In this document: positions 36,661 through 47,263 of the stretch, in pieces | Numbering within the stretch: position 1 is the stretch's first letter | Layout: every line of letters begins with the position of its first letter | Assembly (NCBI RefSeq): GCF_030253575.1 | Contig: NC_080559.1 | Span: forward strand, 6,160,501 to 6,224,500 | DNA from: Rhododendron vialii | Lineage: Eukaryota > Streptophyta > Magnoliopsida > Ericales > Ericaceae | Length of the DNA: 64,000 nt | Direction of reading: 5' to 3' | The notes under the pieces: generated by a model | Told to the model about the DNA's origin: nothing | The model's input: the letters and a program-made list of their open reading frames with translations, nothing else | The model's database searches: none | Program-made: the position numbers and the translations under genes

Positions 36661-36710
36661 GCATGAGTTAACAAAAAATGACCCTAGATTATTCTTTCCG
36701 AGTAGCTTGG

Positions 36711-38106
36711 CTAATTGAAAACTCTACAATTCTCTCTAATTTCTCCAGCTTTTCCAACAAGAACACCAACCCTCCCCATCTTCACCAACGCATTCGCAAA
36801 ACTCTGTTGGAACCCATCGGGGTCGTTCGCGAAAGCCGACACAAGAGATGCAGTAGAATTACGGAACACAAGCTCCTGATCAATCTGCAGTATCCCTCTC
36901 CTCTTACGAATGTCGCGGTAGTACTTGTTATCGATGGTAAAAGGCGTGGTTTGGTCCAAAAACGCGGTTGGTTCCTCCAACAAAGGCAATACTTGCGTCC
37001 CGCAAATCCCAAACAGCTTCAACCACAGAGCCCGATTCATAGTAGGGTCCCGGTTACGCGTACCTTGAAAGTCGAAAAGTCGGTCCTGAAAGAAACCACA
37101 ATGCGCGATGCCCACCGTGTGCGCGCCCAAGAGAACCACCAAGTCAAATAGGTTCAGCCCTTTCGAGACGAAGAATTGCAACGCCTGTGACACAGAGACT
37201 GTTGGCCCCGGCAGGTTCACGAGGTTCGGGTTTGAGATCAGGCCGTCGCGTCTCCCTGTCGGCACCGAATAGTTCAGTCCGCCGGATAGAAACACGCTGT
37301 CTCTGGTCGCCAGTGCTATGATATCGGCACAGGAGACGATTCCGGGGCATTTGGCCTCCAGTTTTTTCTTGGCCTTGTCGACGATGTCGAATCCCCGTAA
37401 CGTCTGGTTGGGCACCGCGTCTTTCTCGGACGGGGCGGTGCTTGTCGGGTCTATGAGTACGGATGCATCACAACCCTGTAAGATTCTCGTGTGAGTCTCG
37501 ATTTCGTTAAATCAAAGCATAACTAGCATGAAACTGAAATCCTAAATGTCATCAAGTTTGCACTTTGCAGAGATGTTCAAATGGTAATTTAAGAGAAAAT
37601 TAACTGTTCTCAATGTCATATAAATGCGAACTATGTAGCCCAAGGTGTGGCTTGACACTTAGAGGTTTGCTCCATTTAAAGGTTTAAAATTTGAAACTTC
37701 TCAAGTGTTACCAAGTCTTTCGGGACCAGTTCATACAATTTGCTCTGACTTCAAATAGGCCCCATTCTAGGGGACGATGGGATTGACCCCCAATATTAGT
37801 TGACATGCGGGTGAACTGGCCAGACAACTGGTTATACAAAATATAAAGTCGAACTAGATATACTTTTGTAAATTACTAGTACATAACAAGAAAAACCAAA
37901 ACCCTTACCCTGACCATGCAGTCATGGAAGTGCATGCGAAGAAATGCCGCTGTAATGGTTTTGTCAATGCCGAATTGCTTCACTATCACACTTCGAACAA
38001 TTTGCTCTGCCCGGGGGCATTTTTTGTCGTAGAAACCAACTTCTAGTTGGGCTGTGACAAGAGGAAGAAGAAGAAGAAGACATAGGAACGAAGATGAGTT
38101 CTTCAT
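36711..38106 (-). CDS. Class III peroxidase, copy 1 (Peroxidase 44-like)
   Basis: A secreted haem peroxidase that uses H2O2 to oxidise phenolics in the cell wall, or makes reactive oxygen there. Two exons, 38,106-37,909 and 37,475-36,711, join in phase 0 to give 320 residues, the usual family length. A signal peptide ([20 protein letters not shown]) ends near residue 20. The distal site is LRMHFHDC with R and H present, and the proximal haem ligand H is in [12 protein letters not shown]. Eight cysteines for four disulfides are present. The family's FHDCFVR is FHDCMVR here, unlike copies 2 and 3. The protein ends CRVFN. The gene heads a three-copy tandem array in one orientation. Intron 1 (433 bp) contains a SINE. 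The Peroxidase 44/57-like placement is by recall of the family. Confidence 0.94.
37634..37840 (+). mobile_element. SINE in the intron of peroxidase copy 1
   Basis: About 207 bp, with a tRNA-like head, AAACTTCTCAAGTGTTACCA in the middle, and the GGGATTGACCCCCAATATTA tail. It is flanked by 16-bp repeats ATATAAATGCGAACTA (37,618-37,633) and ATATAAAGTCGAACTA (37,841-37,856) that differ at two positions. Peroxidase copies 2 and 3 lack it in their introns. Confidence 0.72.
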
Positions 38107-38202
38107 ATATGGGCTTTTTTTTTTCTTCTTCTGCGGAAATGAAGCTAGATTATATGGAGATCTCTTTTTATATGCAATGAAGCTAGGTGAGAATAGTCAC
38201 AT

Positions 38203-38214
38203 GTATATATAGAG
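38203..38214 (-). promoter_or_regulatory. TATA box of peroxidase copy 1
   Basis: CTCTATATATAC on the minus strand lies about 100 bp before the start codon. A TCATTGCATA motif follows it at 38,180-38,171. The same pair occurs in copies 2 and 3. Confidence 0.65.
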
Positions 38215-38232
38215 GGAAAGATATCAAGAAGT

Positions 38233-38960
38233 AACCCCAAGCAGGGACGGATCAAGAATGTGGACTAATGGGAGCACCTTGTTAACTATAATGGTGCAAG
38301 TTTATTTTTTTAGTCAACCACATTAAGATCGTACAAAATTAAAGCATGCATTACAAACTAACTACAAAAGACTATAACATGTTCTTTTAGTTAAATTAGG
38401 GAAAAATGAGCACAAAATTTCAGATAAAATTTTTTAAGTTAGTTTCAAATGAACATCGACAAGTTTTAGAATGATCGAATTAGTTCTGTTAATGACTTTA
38501 TTTTACGATATTCCATCGACGGTTAAAAATAAAGAAAATTAAGAAAAAATAGCTCCAAATAAAAAAACAGCTCGTAAAGCAATAGGTACAAATGCACCAT
38601 ATTATGAAATTCAAACATGAAACTAATTCTATATGTGCATTTTCGAGATATATGTAAGTGTGTAAGTTAATATATTAGCACACTTTCATAATTATGCTTA
38701 TATACAATAATATAACAAAATTATTTTAGTCTTTAGTGGGGGCACATGCCCCTACCTAAATCCGTCCCTGACCCCAAGGGGTTGGCCTTAAGTTTAGGGG
38801 TTTGCTTATTCATAAGGTCTCAGGTTCGACTCTCGTTACAGCAACTTTTGGAGCTACCTCACCTCTAGGGTTTGCGTGGAAAAGTCTGTGCGAGGAGCTG
38901 TAGGAATTAGTCCGAAGTGTGCTCAAACTAGACCGGAACACCCTGCTCATCAAATAAAAA
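38233..38960 (+). mobile_element. SINE in the copy-1 promoter, split by a hAT MITE
   Basis: The SINE body (about 190 bp without the inserted element) has a B-box-like GGTTCGACTC near 38,823 and ends in AAATAAAAA. It is flanked by AGATATCAAGAAGT (38,219-38,232) and AGATACCAAGAAGT (38,961-38,974), 14-bp copies with one mismatch. The site is within 130 bp of the copy-1 start codon, just upstream of the TATA box. Confidence 0.75.
38242..38770. mobile_element. hAT-type MITE nested in the SINE
   Basis: 529 bp from CAGGGACGGATC to the inverted ATCCGTCCCTG. It is flanked by exact 8-bp copies ACCCCAAG (38,234-38,241 and 38,771-38,778). An 8-bp duplication and CAGGG-type end are hAT features. It is non-coding. 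Confidence 0.85.
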
Positions 38961-38978
38961 AGATACCAAGAAGTGCGG

Positions 38979-40158
38979 AACAAATTAAAAAATTATCAAG
39001 AAGTACGTGGAGAGAAGCTGGCAATTTGCAAGGTCAAAAGACTAGAAGTACGTTGGAATGATCATTTCGTTAGCTGTTGGGAGGTTAACGCGCACAACAT
39101 CGAGCTTATAATGTGGAATGATTAAAAAAAAAAAGAACCAGTTGCAGCTAAAATATTCTATCCAAAGCTAAACGTGCAGGCTTGTGACATATATTGGAGA
39201 AAGCTATGGTACAGTCTCTGTCCTTCAAAACAGTTGGCATTTTTATTATTCTACTAACTTCCAAGATTAACATTCGTTTAAGCCAACCGACACAAAGTCG
39301 GGCCGGACAGTGCAAATGGTTGTTCGATATGGGTTTTGAGGAAGGATTTTGATGTAACGAGTGTGGAAAGAGATACGTAGATAGATGAGAGTCACAAATG
39401 AAGAGCAATTTTTTGAAAACTGCGTACAGAAGGAAGGAGAAAGGTTATGAGAACAAGAGAACATAACCGGTGTTAAGATTAGAGATAGTGGGTGCAAATT
39501 ATGTATTCATAGCCAGAATATAAGACAACTCTAACAAATACAATTATTAGTATACAACAGGATAACATATTACAATTGTGTATATCAGTACAAAGATATA
39601 AAAATAATCACCTAAAATTCACTTTTCTTGCATTTTTTAGCCGCAGAAGTGCTAACCATGCTCGTACAATAAAATTTTCAATTGTTTTACATGCTCATTT
39701 TGAATGATTATAATTTTCTAGATCTATAGTAGTTAATGAATGCTGCACAACTTTTACGGAGGCTTGTTGTTTTAGCTTAATTTTGGAGGCCTAAAACCAA
39801 CGCTTTCATCGTCTTTGCTCGGGGCCGGTATTGTGTGGCGCCGATAGTGCAAGTCACGCCTAGCGTATGGGCTCGATCAAGACCCACATACTTGGGCGCC
39901 TAAGTGCCTACCTTTCGCAGCGCTCCAGTTGGACCACTGACCTCATGGGCCTGCTCCTTAATTTTGTGTTAGCTCGGGCTCCTATTCAGTCCACTACAGT
40001 CTTTATGAGTCCAATTAAAAGTATTTCAGATACCAACTGGTAATTATGAAGAGAAAAAATTGGAGGAATATTTTTTTAATAATTCATGTGTTCAGGTCAG
40101 TTTACACACAACTGACTATGTCTATTACAAATATTGCTGAGCCAAAAAAAATTACAAA
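38979..40158. other. Intergenic, no gene seen
   Basis: The first 80 bp (GTACGTGGAGAGAAGCTGGC) match the upstream region of peroxidase copy 2 near 42,975, so this is displaced copy-1 promoter. The rest is AT-rich. A GC-rich patch near 39,815-39,950 has no recognisable exon. Confidence 0.5.
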
Positions 40159-40167
40159 TAATTAATT

Positions 40168-41133
40168 GGGAAAAAAACCGAAATGGTCCCTGTAGTTTAG
40201 CGTTTGTGTCAACTTGGTCCCTGCAGTTTGAATTGGCTTGATTTACACTCTGTAGTTTTCATTTTGTTCCAACTTAGTCCAATTATTAACTGCCGTTAGC
40301 CTCTGTTAACCCTAGGCACAAATGGCCCCTTTTCTAGTGAATTACCGAACCCTTTCTTCTTTAACATTGTAGACCTAAAATCTTTTCCTAAAAAGAAAAA
40401 CAGAGTCATTCTTTTCTAAAAACCGGGTTCTCTAGCCTGTGTTCTTTTTTCTAAAATATTTGAACTATTCTTCCGATATTCAAGAGGTGACCAAACACAT
40501 CTAAACTCTATGCCCGGTGAAAACTCTAAGTTATTTTCTAAACCCCTTTTGTGGTCTGAATTACAGCCGGACCTGATTCTCCTTTACCCAAAGATATGTA
40601 GGCAACTTGATGAAAGCTCGGTCCCTTTTAAAAATAAATCCCACTTCAATTTCTAAAATTTAAACATTTTTCAAAAATATCCGAACCCCTTTTATAGAAC
40701 ACAAAACTCCTCATTTTTCATTTCTTTTCAAGAACCACGTTACAATCTATAGGAACCCGATCACTTATCTAGGCTCTAATCCCTCTCGCTCCTTCCCCCC
40801 GAAGGAAAACGAGAGACGTTTCGGTCGAAGGTAAAATCCCGCGCGCGACAATTGGAGAATGGAAGCCGTGAAAAAAAAAATGAAGAATGAAACAACGAGG
40901 CTCTGTGTTTTTGTTCAGAAGTATATTAGGGCAAGAGGAGAATGATAGATTATGGTTTTAACCCTAGAAAAGGGGCCCATTTGTGTCTGAGGTTAACGGA
41001 ATCTAACGACAATTAGTAATTGGACCAAGTTGAAACAAAATGAAAATTACAAAGTGTAAATCGAGCCAATTTAAACTACAGGGACCAAATTAACACAAAA
41101 ACTAAACTACAATGACCATTTGGTTTTTTTCCC
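40168..41133. mobile_element. Mutator-type element (966 bp), non-coding
   Basis: The ends GGGAAAAAAACCGAAATGGT and the inverted ACCATTTGGTTTTTTTCCC carry long inverted arms of about 160 bp. Exact TAATTAATT copies flank the element (40,159-40,167 and 41,134-41,142). The GGTCCCTGTAGTTT motif in the arm is widespread in plant MULE termini. No transposase is present. The paralogous site downstream of peroxidase copy 3 (near 46,770) lacks it. Confidence 0.88.
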
Positions 41134-41398
41134 TAATTAATTCAATCACATGACTCGGAGACAAACATGAATCTATGACCCCAAATATTGGTAACTTGGA
41201 AACTTAACAACTGACTATGCCTATAAAGAATACAAGAAAAATCTTACAAGACCCCTAGATTGTTGCGGGCTCAATTAATACGAATTGTTTTTTTTAGCGG
41301 ATGGAATTGGTCTCCCTGAACTAATCAAGGTGGACGTCAGCGGACTTTAGATATCGCGAGTTATAAGAACAACCCAATAGTTTTCTTTTCTGAGTGGG

Positions 41399-42803
41399 CT
41401 AGTTGAAAACTCTACAATTCTTTCTAATTTGTCCAGTGTTTCCAACAAGAACTTCAATGCTCCCCATCTTCACCAACGCATCCGCGAAACTCCGTTGGAA
41501 TCCAACCGCGTCGTTCGCAAAACCCGACACAATAGAAGCACTAGAATTATCCAATGCAAGTTCTTGATCAATCTGCATTATCCCCCTCCGCGAAAGAATG
41601 TCGTTGTAGTACTGATTATCGACAACAAAAGGTGTGCTTTGGTCTAAAAACGCGGTTGGATCCTTTTTGAAAGGCCTTGATTGTGTCCCACAAAGGTTAA
41701 ACAGCTTTGACACCAGAGCCGGATCCATGGTAGGGTCCGGCTTCCCGGTGCCTTGAAAGTCCGAAAGCCGGTCTAGAAAGAAATCGCAGTGCGCAACGCC
41801 GACCGTGTGCGCTCCCAAAAGAGTCACCATGTCATTAAGGGTTAGCCCTTTCGCGGTAAAGGATTGCAACGCCTCTGACACGGAGAATGTTGGCCCTGGT
41901 ACGTTCACGAGGTTTGGGTCCGAGATTAGGCCGTCGCGTCTCCCGGTTGGTACCGTATAGTTCGGTCCTCCGGCTAGAGCCACGGACTCTCGAGTTGCCA
42001 ATGTTATGATATCGGCACACGAGACGATTCCGGGGCAGGCAGCCTCCAGTTTTTTCTTGATCTGATCGATGATGTTGAATCCTCGTACCGTCTGGTTTGG
42101 CACTGCATCTTTTTCCGATGGGGTGGTCTTTGTTGGGTCTATGAGTACGGATGCGTCACAACCCTATAAAGATGTCACAATCACAACAATCGTTAAATTC
42201 TCGTATCATGGAATACAAAAAGTCTACCCCACCGCTTGATTCCACCTCGCCACTGATCACTGCTGTGGCACAAGACCCATTTCCCCAGGGGACGTGCTGT
42301 GCACATGCAATCCAAGCTGTCGGATCGTATATCCGACGGCTCGGATCTTATTTCGACAATAAACGGCTCTCGGTCGTTTATTGTTGAGATAAGATTGAAA
42401 CCGTCGGATGCAAGATCAGACAGCTCGGACACAATCCCCTTATATCACTAGATAGATGCTACCAAAAAAATCACCTTAAAGTCAAATTAATTAAGACTGT
42501 ACCTCCAAAACGCCCACCTAATATTAACAAGGGACCAATAGCCTTACTTATAAAAAAAGAAAAAAAGAGAAGATAATAAGGGAAACAAGAAATCTCCCTT
42601 ACCCTAACAAAGCAGTCATGGAAGTGCATGCGAAGAAATGCAGCTGTAATGGAATGGTCAGTCTTGAATCGCTGCTGAATCACTTTACGAACAATTAGCT
42701 CTGCCCGAGGGCAGGTGGAGTTGTAGAAACCAATTTGAAGTTGGGCTGTGACAAGAGGAACAAGAAGAAGAAAAAAGCCTATGAATAGGAATGAGTTCTT
42801 CAT
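41399..42803 (-). CDS. Class III peroxidase, copy 2 (Peroxidase 44-like)
   Basis: Two exons, 42,803-42,603 and 42,163-41,399, join in phase 0 to give 321 residues. The start is the ATG opening MKNSFLFIGFFLLLVPLVTA, a clear signal peptide that ends near residue 21, so the enzyme is secreted to the wall. The distal site [11 protein letters not shown], the [12 protein letters not shown] segment and the proximal [12 protein letters not shown] are intact, as are eight cysteines. It ends CRVFN. It is closer to copy 3 than to copy 1 across both exons. The 439-bp intron holds a palindromic patch near 42,310-42,420 (CCGACGGCTCGGATC against GTCGGATGCAAGATC). Role: peroxidative oxidation of phenolic substrates; the true substrate cannot be told. 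Confidence 0.95.
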
Positions 42804-42936
42804 TTGAACTTCTTTTCTGGCCGAAGAAAGAAACTAAAATTTGGTTTACCGGTCTGGGTTAAGACTTTAATTAGGTACTTGTGGATTGGGAAATGAAGAT
42901 GGTTTTTAGCTATGCAATGAAGGGAGGTTATGGGGG

Positions 42937-42948
42937 TATATATATAGA
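42937..42948 (-). promoter_or_regulatory. TATA box of peroxidase copy 2
   Basis: CTCTATATATATAC on the minus strand lies about 135 bp before the start codon, followed by TCATTGCATA at 42,920-42,911, the same layout as copies 1 and 3. Confidence 0.65.
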
Positions 42949-43016
42949 GGGAAAGATGTGAAGTACGTACGTACGTGGAGAGAAGCTGGCGAAGTTAAAA
43001 AAGTCAAAAGGGCAGA

Positions 43017-43155
43017 GGTTGGCCGGCCTAGCGATCTAGGCTTTGAAATCAAGAGTTTGTTCCTTCTTAAGGTCTTATATTTAAAACTTCTTAGGTATTA
43101 TTGACTTTTTTGAGGCTTATGCATATAGAATTTCGCTCTGGTTTTAATTATCCTT
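43017..43155 (+). mobile_element. SINE fragment
   Basis: GTTGGCCGGCCTAGCGATCT followed by TTAAAACTTCTTAGGTATTA and a region resembling the SINE middle part. The 3' end is missing or too diverged to define. Confidence 0.4.
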
Positions 43156-45060
43156 AAAAATTGTTGGTATTTTTATCTTCTCCGTTGACATTTACAAGGA
43201 AGATCGTAAAATCATCCGGTAAGCCGAAGTTGAAAAAGGTTACAGAAAGACGAATAATAAGAAATTAAACTAAACTTTTCTTTTTTGTATCGATGAAAAG
43301 GCGTTGATTATTTCTTTAAATTGGTGTATTAAAAGTATGAAAATATGAACGAAAGTCTTTTGTTTTTTGTTTTAATCTGACAAATATTGAACTTATTCAA
43401 GAACTTAAAAGAATGTATCCGATAGAGAGGGAGGAGATTGGAAATCTGCACTACAGGAGTTGTAGGGCGGTCGATCCGGCCGTCTGTTTTGTCGTCGACA
43501 ACTTAGATTTAATCCGAACTCCTATTGATCCGAACCATTTATTACCGAAATGGACAAACAAATCGACCACTGTACAGGCCTGTAGGGCAGCCCGCCCTAC
43601 AGGATCCCCTTGCCCGGGAGGGAGTAGTTTTTGATCACTAGTGGTAGACAGAAGGGGAAATTAACCAGATTAATTCACATGACACTAATCTAAAAAGTCA
43701 GAGCGAGAGAGAAAATTTACACGGTTTCCTATTATTAAAACCCTAAAACGACACAAGCAAGGGATACTGATGTACAGTGGAGAGATACAAATAATTAATA
43801 TATACAGGGAGACAGAAAAAATATAAATTTTGAGTCATTCAAAATGTTTTTTTTATATTAAATATTACGACTGTATAAGTGTGGTTAACTGGAAACAGAC
43901 ATGCATGGTCAACGTGGACGGCCAAAATAAAGAATTACTTAATTAGTTTGTTATTCTCCTGAATTTAAAATTTCAAGGACAAAATTAAAAAAAATAGTAT
44001 GTCCTAATCTAGTTTATACGCTCCTTAAATTAATTAGTTTGTTATTCTCTGCTAGTGTTTTCATGTTTTGGTTTTAATGAAAAACCGTGGTCTATCATGG
44101 CATAATTAAAAGTCTCGTGACGAATGAAGAAAATGAAATAAAAATCATGGAGCATGACTGTAGCTGGCCAATAAAAGATCTGCTTCAACTATAAAAAATG
44201 ACATCGTTATGTTTAAAAATAATCTCAATTTGATGCAATGACACAGTGAACTTTAATTTCCTTACTCGTAACATCTCATTCTCATAGCTCCCAGAATTTC
44301 ACCCTCTTTAAAAAATGATGAACATTGCCTCATTGATTGTTTAGATCTTCGTTCAATATGGCTCCGAATGAAATCGGCCAAGCATAGGGTCTAGCTAGCT
44401 GAAGAATGCATGCACATGCAATGAATGTTTTGACAGACAGAATAGAAATGTTTAATAAATTAATTTTTGCCTATAAAAAAAAAAGAAAAAAAGAAGAAGA
44501 AATGTTGAATTACTCAAGACACCATGGGGTTTGGAATAGATTGCCACAAAGGATGACCAACTTATGGAATTAAATCATCTTTACTCACGAAAATAAAAGT
44601 GGAATGGACTTATATGCCCCTTTTTTTGTTCTTTATATATATATTTTTTTCACCTGGCCCAAATATTTTTTTTGATGGGTCAAACCCGAAAAAACTGAAA
44701 TATCAGATTACCAAACCGAACGACGGCGAAACGTTTTCGGTCCCCCGTTGTCTCGGTCGGGACCGGTCTCAACCGGCCCCAAAACCCGACTGGACCGAAC
44801 CTATTTTAATGTAAAAATTTCGTGAAGAAGTTCAAACCAGATCTCTTGCATCTAACTAGGGTAAGCCACAAAATTTCTCCTTCAATGGCCGGCATTTACG
44901 CGGTCTACCACATCATATTAAAGTGTAGAAGAAAAAAATAAACTGGCTCAATGTTGGAATATCACGCGGGTGACTGATAACCAAAATCCAGATCCGTCAC
45001 GTCCTTATGTTATTTCGTTTGCTTGTATCTCCCGACTCCCACATTGTTAAGTGATGGGTC
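43156..45060. other. Intergenic, no gene seen
   Basis: A short GC-rich patch at 43,445-43,625 has TGTAGGGCGG and CCGCCCTACAGG ends and may be a decayed MITE. A patch near 44,690-44,810 is rich in CCGAAC/GACCGG motifs like those of the hAT MITE at 46,335. The rest is AT-rich. Confidence 0.45.
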
Positions 45061-45297
45061 CACAACTGGCATGGAATAAGTGTCATATTTTGTTTGGTCA
45101 GGGTTTTGGAGGGCTTGCACAAAACAAGCTGAAAGCGCCAGGAACTCCAAGAGAACCCGAGAATTTCTGCTCCAAGAGAACCCGAGAATTTCTGCATCTT
45201 ATTATAGTGTGTGCTTTGGGGAGTTTAGGGGCTGCACGTATCCAAGAATTAAGAAAGTTTGAGCCCTTTTGATATGTTTATGTAAGGCATCCTCTGG

Positions 45298-45580
45298 ATG
45301 ATGCAAATCGAAGCAATTGGATGTCCAACTCCAAGAACATTGAATGCCAAAGATGAAGAGGCACTCCTCGATGGAGGGCGAGGCGAGACTGGAAATATAC
45401 CAATATGCCAACGATTCCCAGCCAATTTAGGTTGTCTCATCCACCAAGGTGGGCCAAACAAGAGGCGGCAAGATGGTTAACTAGCGAATAATGGTTTCAT
45501 GGTTGCCTTCGTTATCTTTGTTGGTATGATTGCAGTAACCCATTTTGAAACCAAGAACTTTCTGATCATCCTCGGTAGCT
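45298..45580 (+). pseudogene. Coding-like sequence of unknown family
   Basis: An open frame from the ATG at 45,298 reads to a stop at 45,478-45,480. The same frame then continues through a hydrophobic segment (GFMVAFVIFVGMIAVTHFET) up to about 45,573. The second segment looks like a membrane helix and is repeated in inverted orientation just downstream. I do not recognise the protein. It may be a captured gene fragment. Confidence 0.3.
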
Positions 45581-45718
45581 AGGATGAGAAAGTTCTTGGT
45601 TTCAAAACGGATTATTGAAATCATACCAACAAAGATAATGAAAGTGACCATGAAATCATTATTTGCCGGTTAACCAACTAGCCCGCCTCTTGTTTGCCCC
45701 ACCTTGGTGGATGAACAA
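45433..45718. repeat. Large inverted repeat (hairpin, arms about 135 bp)
   Basis: The left arm begins CATCCACCAAGGTGGG and the right arm ends CCCCACCTTGGTGGATG. The arms match along most of their length, with a short loop (CGGTAGCT) near 45,575. Long shared blocks include AGATAACG/CTTTGTTGGTATGATT and TTTTGAAACCAAGAACTTTCT. I did not find a flanking target duplication. Transcribed, it would fold into a long double-stranded stem. Confidence 0.8.
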
Positions 45719-46334
45719 GCGAAATCTGTTTTTACAATATGTTCTTGAACCTTTATGATCTTAGCAGCGAGCGCAATGATGCAAGAATTGTTCTTCGCGG
45801 CAAGAGACCCAAAACGGAAGGGAGCTAAGGTTTCATTTGAGACATTAGCAGTCTCTCAATGGCATGCCATCGACGCTAAAAACGTCAGTGAACTTCATTA
45901 ATTGACCTAATCCAAGAATTCATTGCATATTGGATTTGGTGAAATACTGTTTATAGGTGCTGAACACGACACGTGAGCCAAAAAAAAAATCAAGTTCACT
46001 GTACATTCACATCAACAATATTGAAATAGATTTGTGTTGTTATACTGATTATCCAATTCTGTATAACTATAGTGTTGTTTGATCAAATGACTAATGAGAT
46101 ATCTGATCGAAGTTAAATTTCTCCGAGATGATCTATTCAACACACACTACAACAAACTGAACAGCTCTGATCACGATATAAAAATTTCATTAGAGCATCC
46201 AAAGTTAATTAAGCTACACGCCGTCAGTAAATTAGCATACCACAGGGACAGGACCCCTATGTTTTGGCCCGATCACCGTGAAGAGACCAATTTGAACCAT
46301 GCACAAACAAAAGAAATTAAACAAAACACACAAG

Positions 46335-46696
46335 TAGGGGTGTGCAAAAAAACCGAGACCCGACGAACCCGACCCGACCCGAAGGGTTTCGGGCGGGGCC
46401 GAACATGTGGTTCGGTCGGGTACGGGTACGATTTTCCAAAAAAATCAGTTTTCGGTTCGGGTCTCGAGGTGCTGTTTTTTCTTACCCGACCCGACCCGAC
46501 CAAAAAACAAAGGAATTCATATACTTTACTTCTGTTTTGGTCGGACCCGACCAACCCGACCCGACCAAAAAAATCGGTCACACGGACGGGTATCCCCCCT
46601 CCTTCGGTTCGGGTTCGGGTCTCCAAAAAGTGTTAACCGACTGGTCGGGTCGGGTTCGGGACCGAACCCGACCCGTCCGACCCGTGCCCACCCCTA
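46335..46696. mobile_element. hAT-type MITE (362 bp)
   Basis: TAGGGGTGTGCA at the left and the inverted TGCCCACCCCTA at the right are typical hAT ends. CACACAAG (46,327-46,334) and CACATAAG (46,697-46,704) are 8-bp flanks with one mismatch. The inside is full of CCCGAC and GGGTTCGG motifs, which explains overlapping open frames on both strands. The matching site by peroxidase copy 1 (near 36,360) has no insertion. Confidence 0.85.
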
Positions 46697-46836
46697 CACA
46701 TAAGCATGTGCACAAAGTGAGATAATTGTGGAGAAAAAAGCGAGCACACAGATAACTGTGGAGAAATTACATACAATTAATTCAATCACATGCCTCGGAG
46801 ACAAACATGATTATATGACCCTAAGTGTAATTATTA

Positions 46837-47052
46837 CTCCCTCCTATCTCAAATTCTTTGTCCGGTCCGCAAAACGGAGTGTTAAAAATAATGCAATTTT
46901 TTTAAGAAAAAATTTAAACTTTTTTCACAAATTAAAAATACTCATTGATATCTAATAAGTTGTTAAAAAACTTTTGATTTTTTCTTGTAAAAATTGTATT
47001 ATTTTTAACACTTCATTTTGAGGACCGGACAAAAAATTTGAGACGGAGGGAG
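46837..47052. mobile_element. Stowaway MITE (216 bp)
   Basis: CTCCCTCCTATCTCAAATTC and the inverted AATTTGAGACGGAGGGAG are bounded by TA (46,835-46,836 and 47,053-47,054). The inner halves are also inverted. The corresponding place downstream of peroxidase copy 2 (near 41,191, GGTAACTTGGAAAC) is empty. Confidence 0.9.
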
Positions 47053-47263
47053 TAATTTGGAAACTTAACAACTGACTATATATAACACGAATACAAGACA
47101 AATCTTCCAATTAAGACCCTAGATTTATTGTGGGCTCAATTAGTACCGATTATTCTGAAGCGTGTGAGATTTGTTCCCGGAATTAATTGAGGTGTGCGTA
47201 AATTGACCTGTAATTATCAGACAAAAAAAAAACCTACATTTTTCTTTTTGAGTGGGTTAATAA

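Noticed and set aside
42151..42432. Open frames in the intron of peroxidase copy 2
   Set aside because: They overlap an inverted, MITE-like patch; splice phase of the peroxidase exons already accounts for the region as intron.
46094..46725. Several 98-180-aa open frames on both strands
   Set aside because: They come from CCCGAC/GGGTCGG repeats in the hAT MITE at 46,335-46,696; the products are low-complexity P/R/T-rich in all frames.
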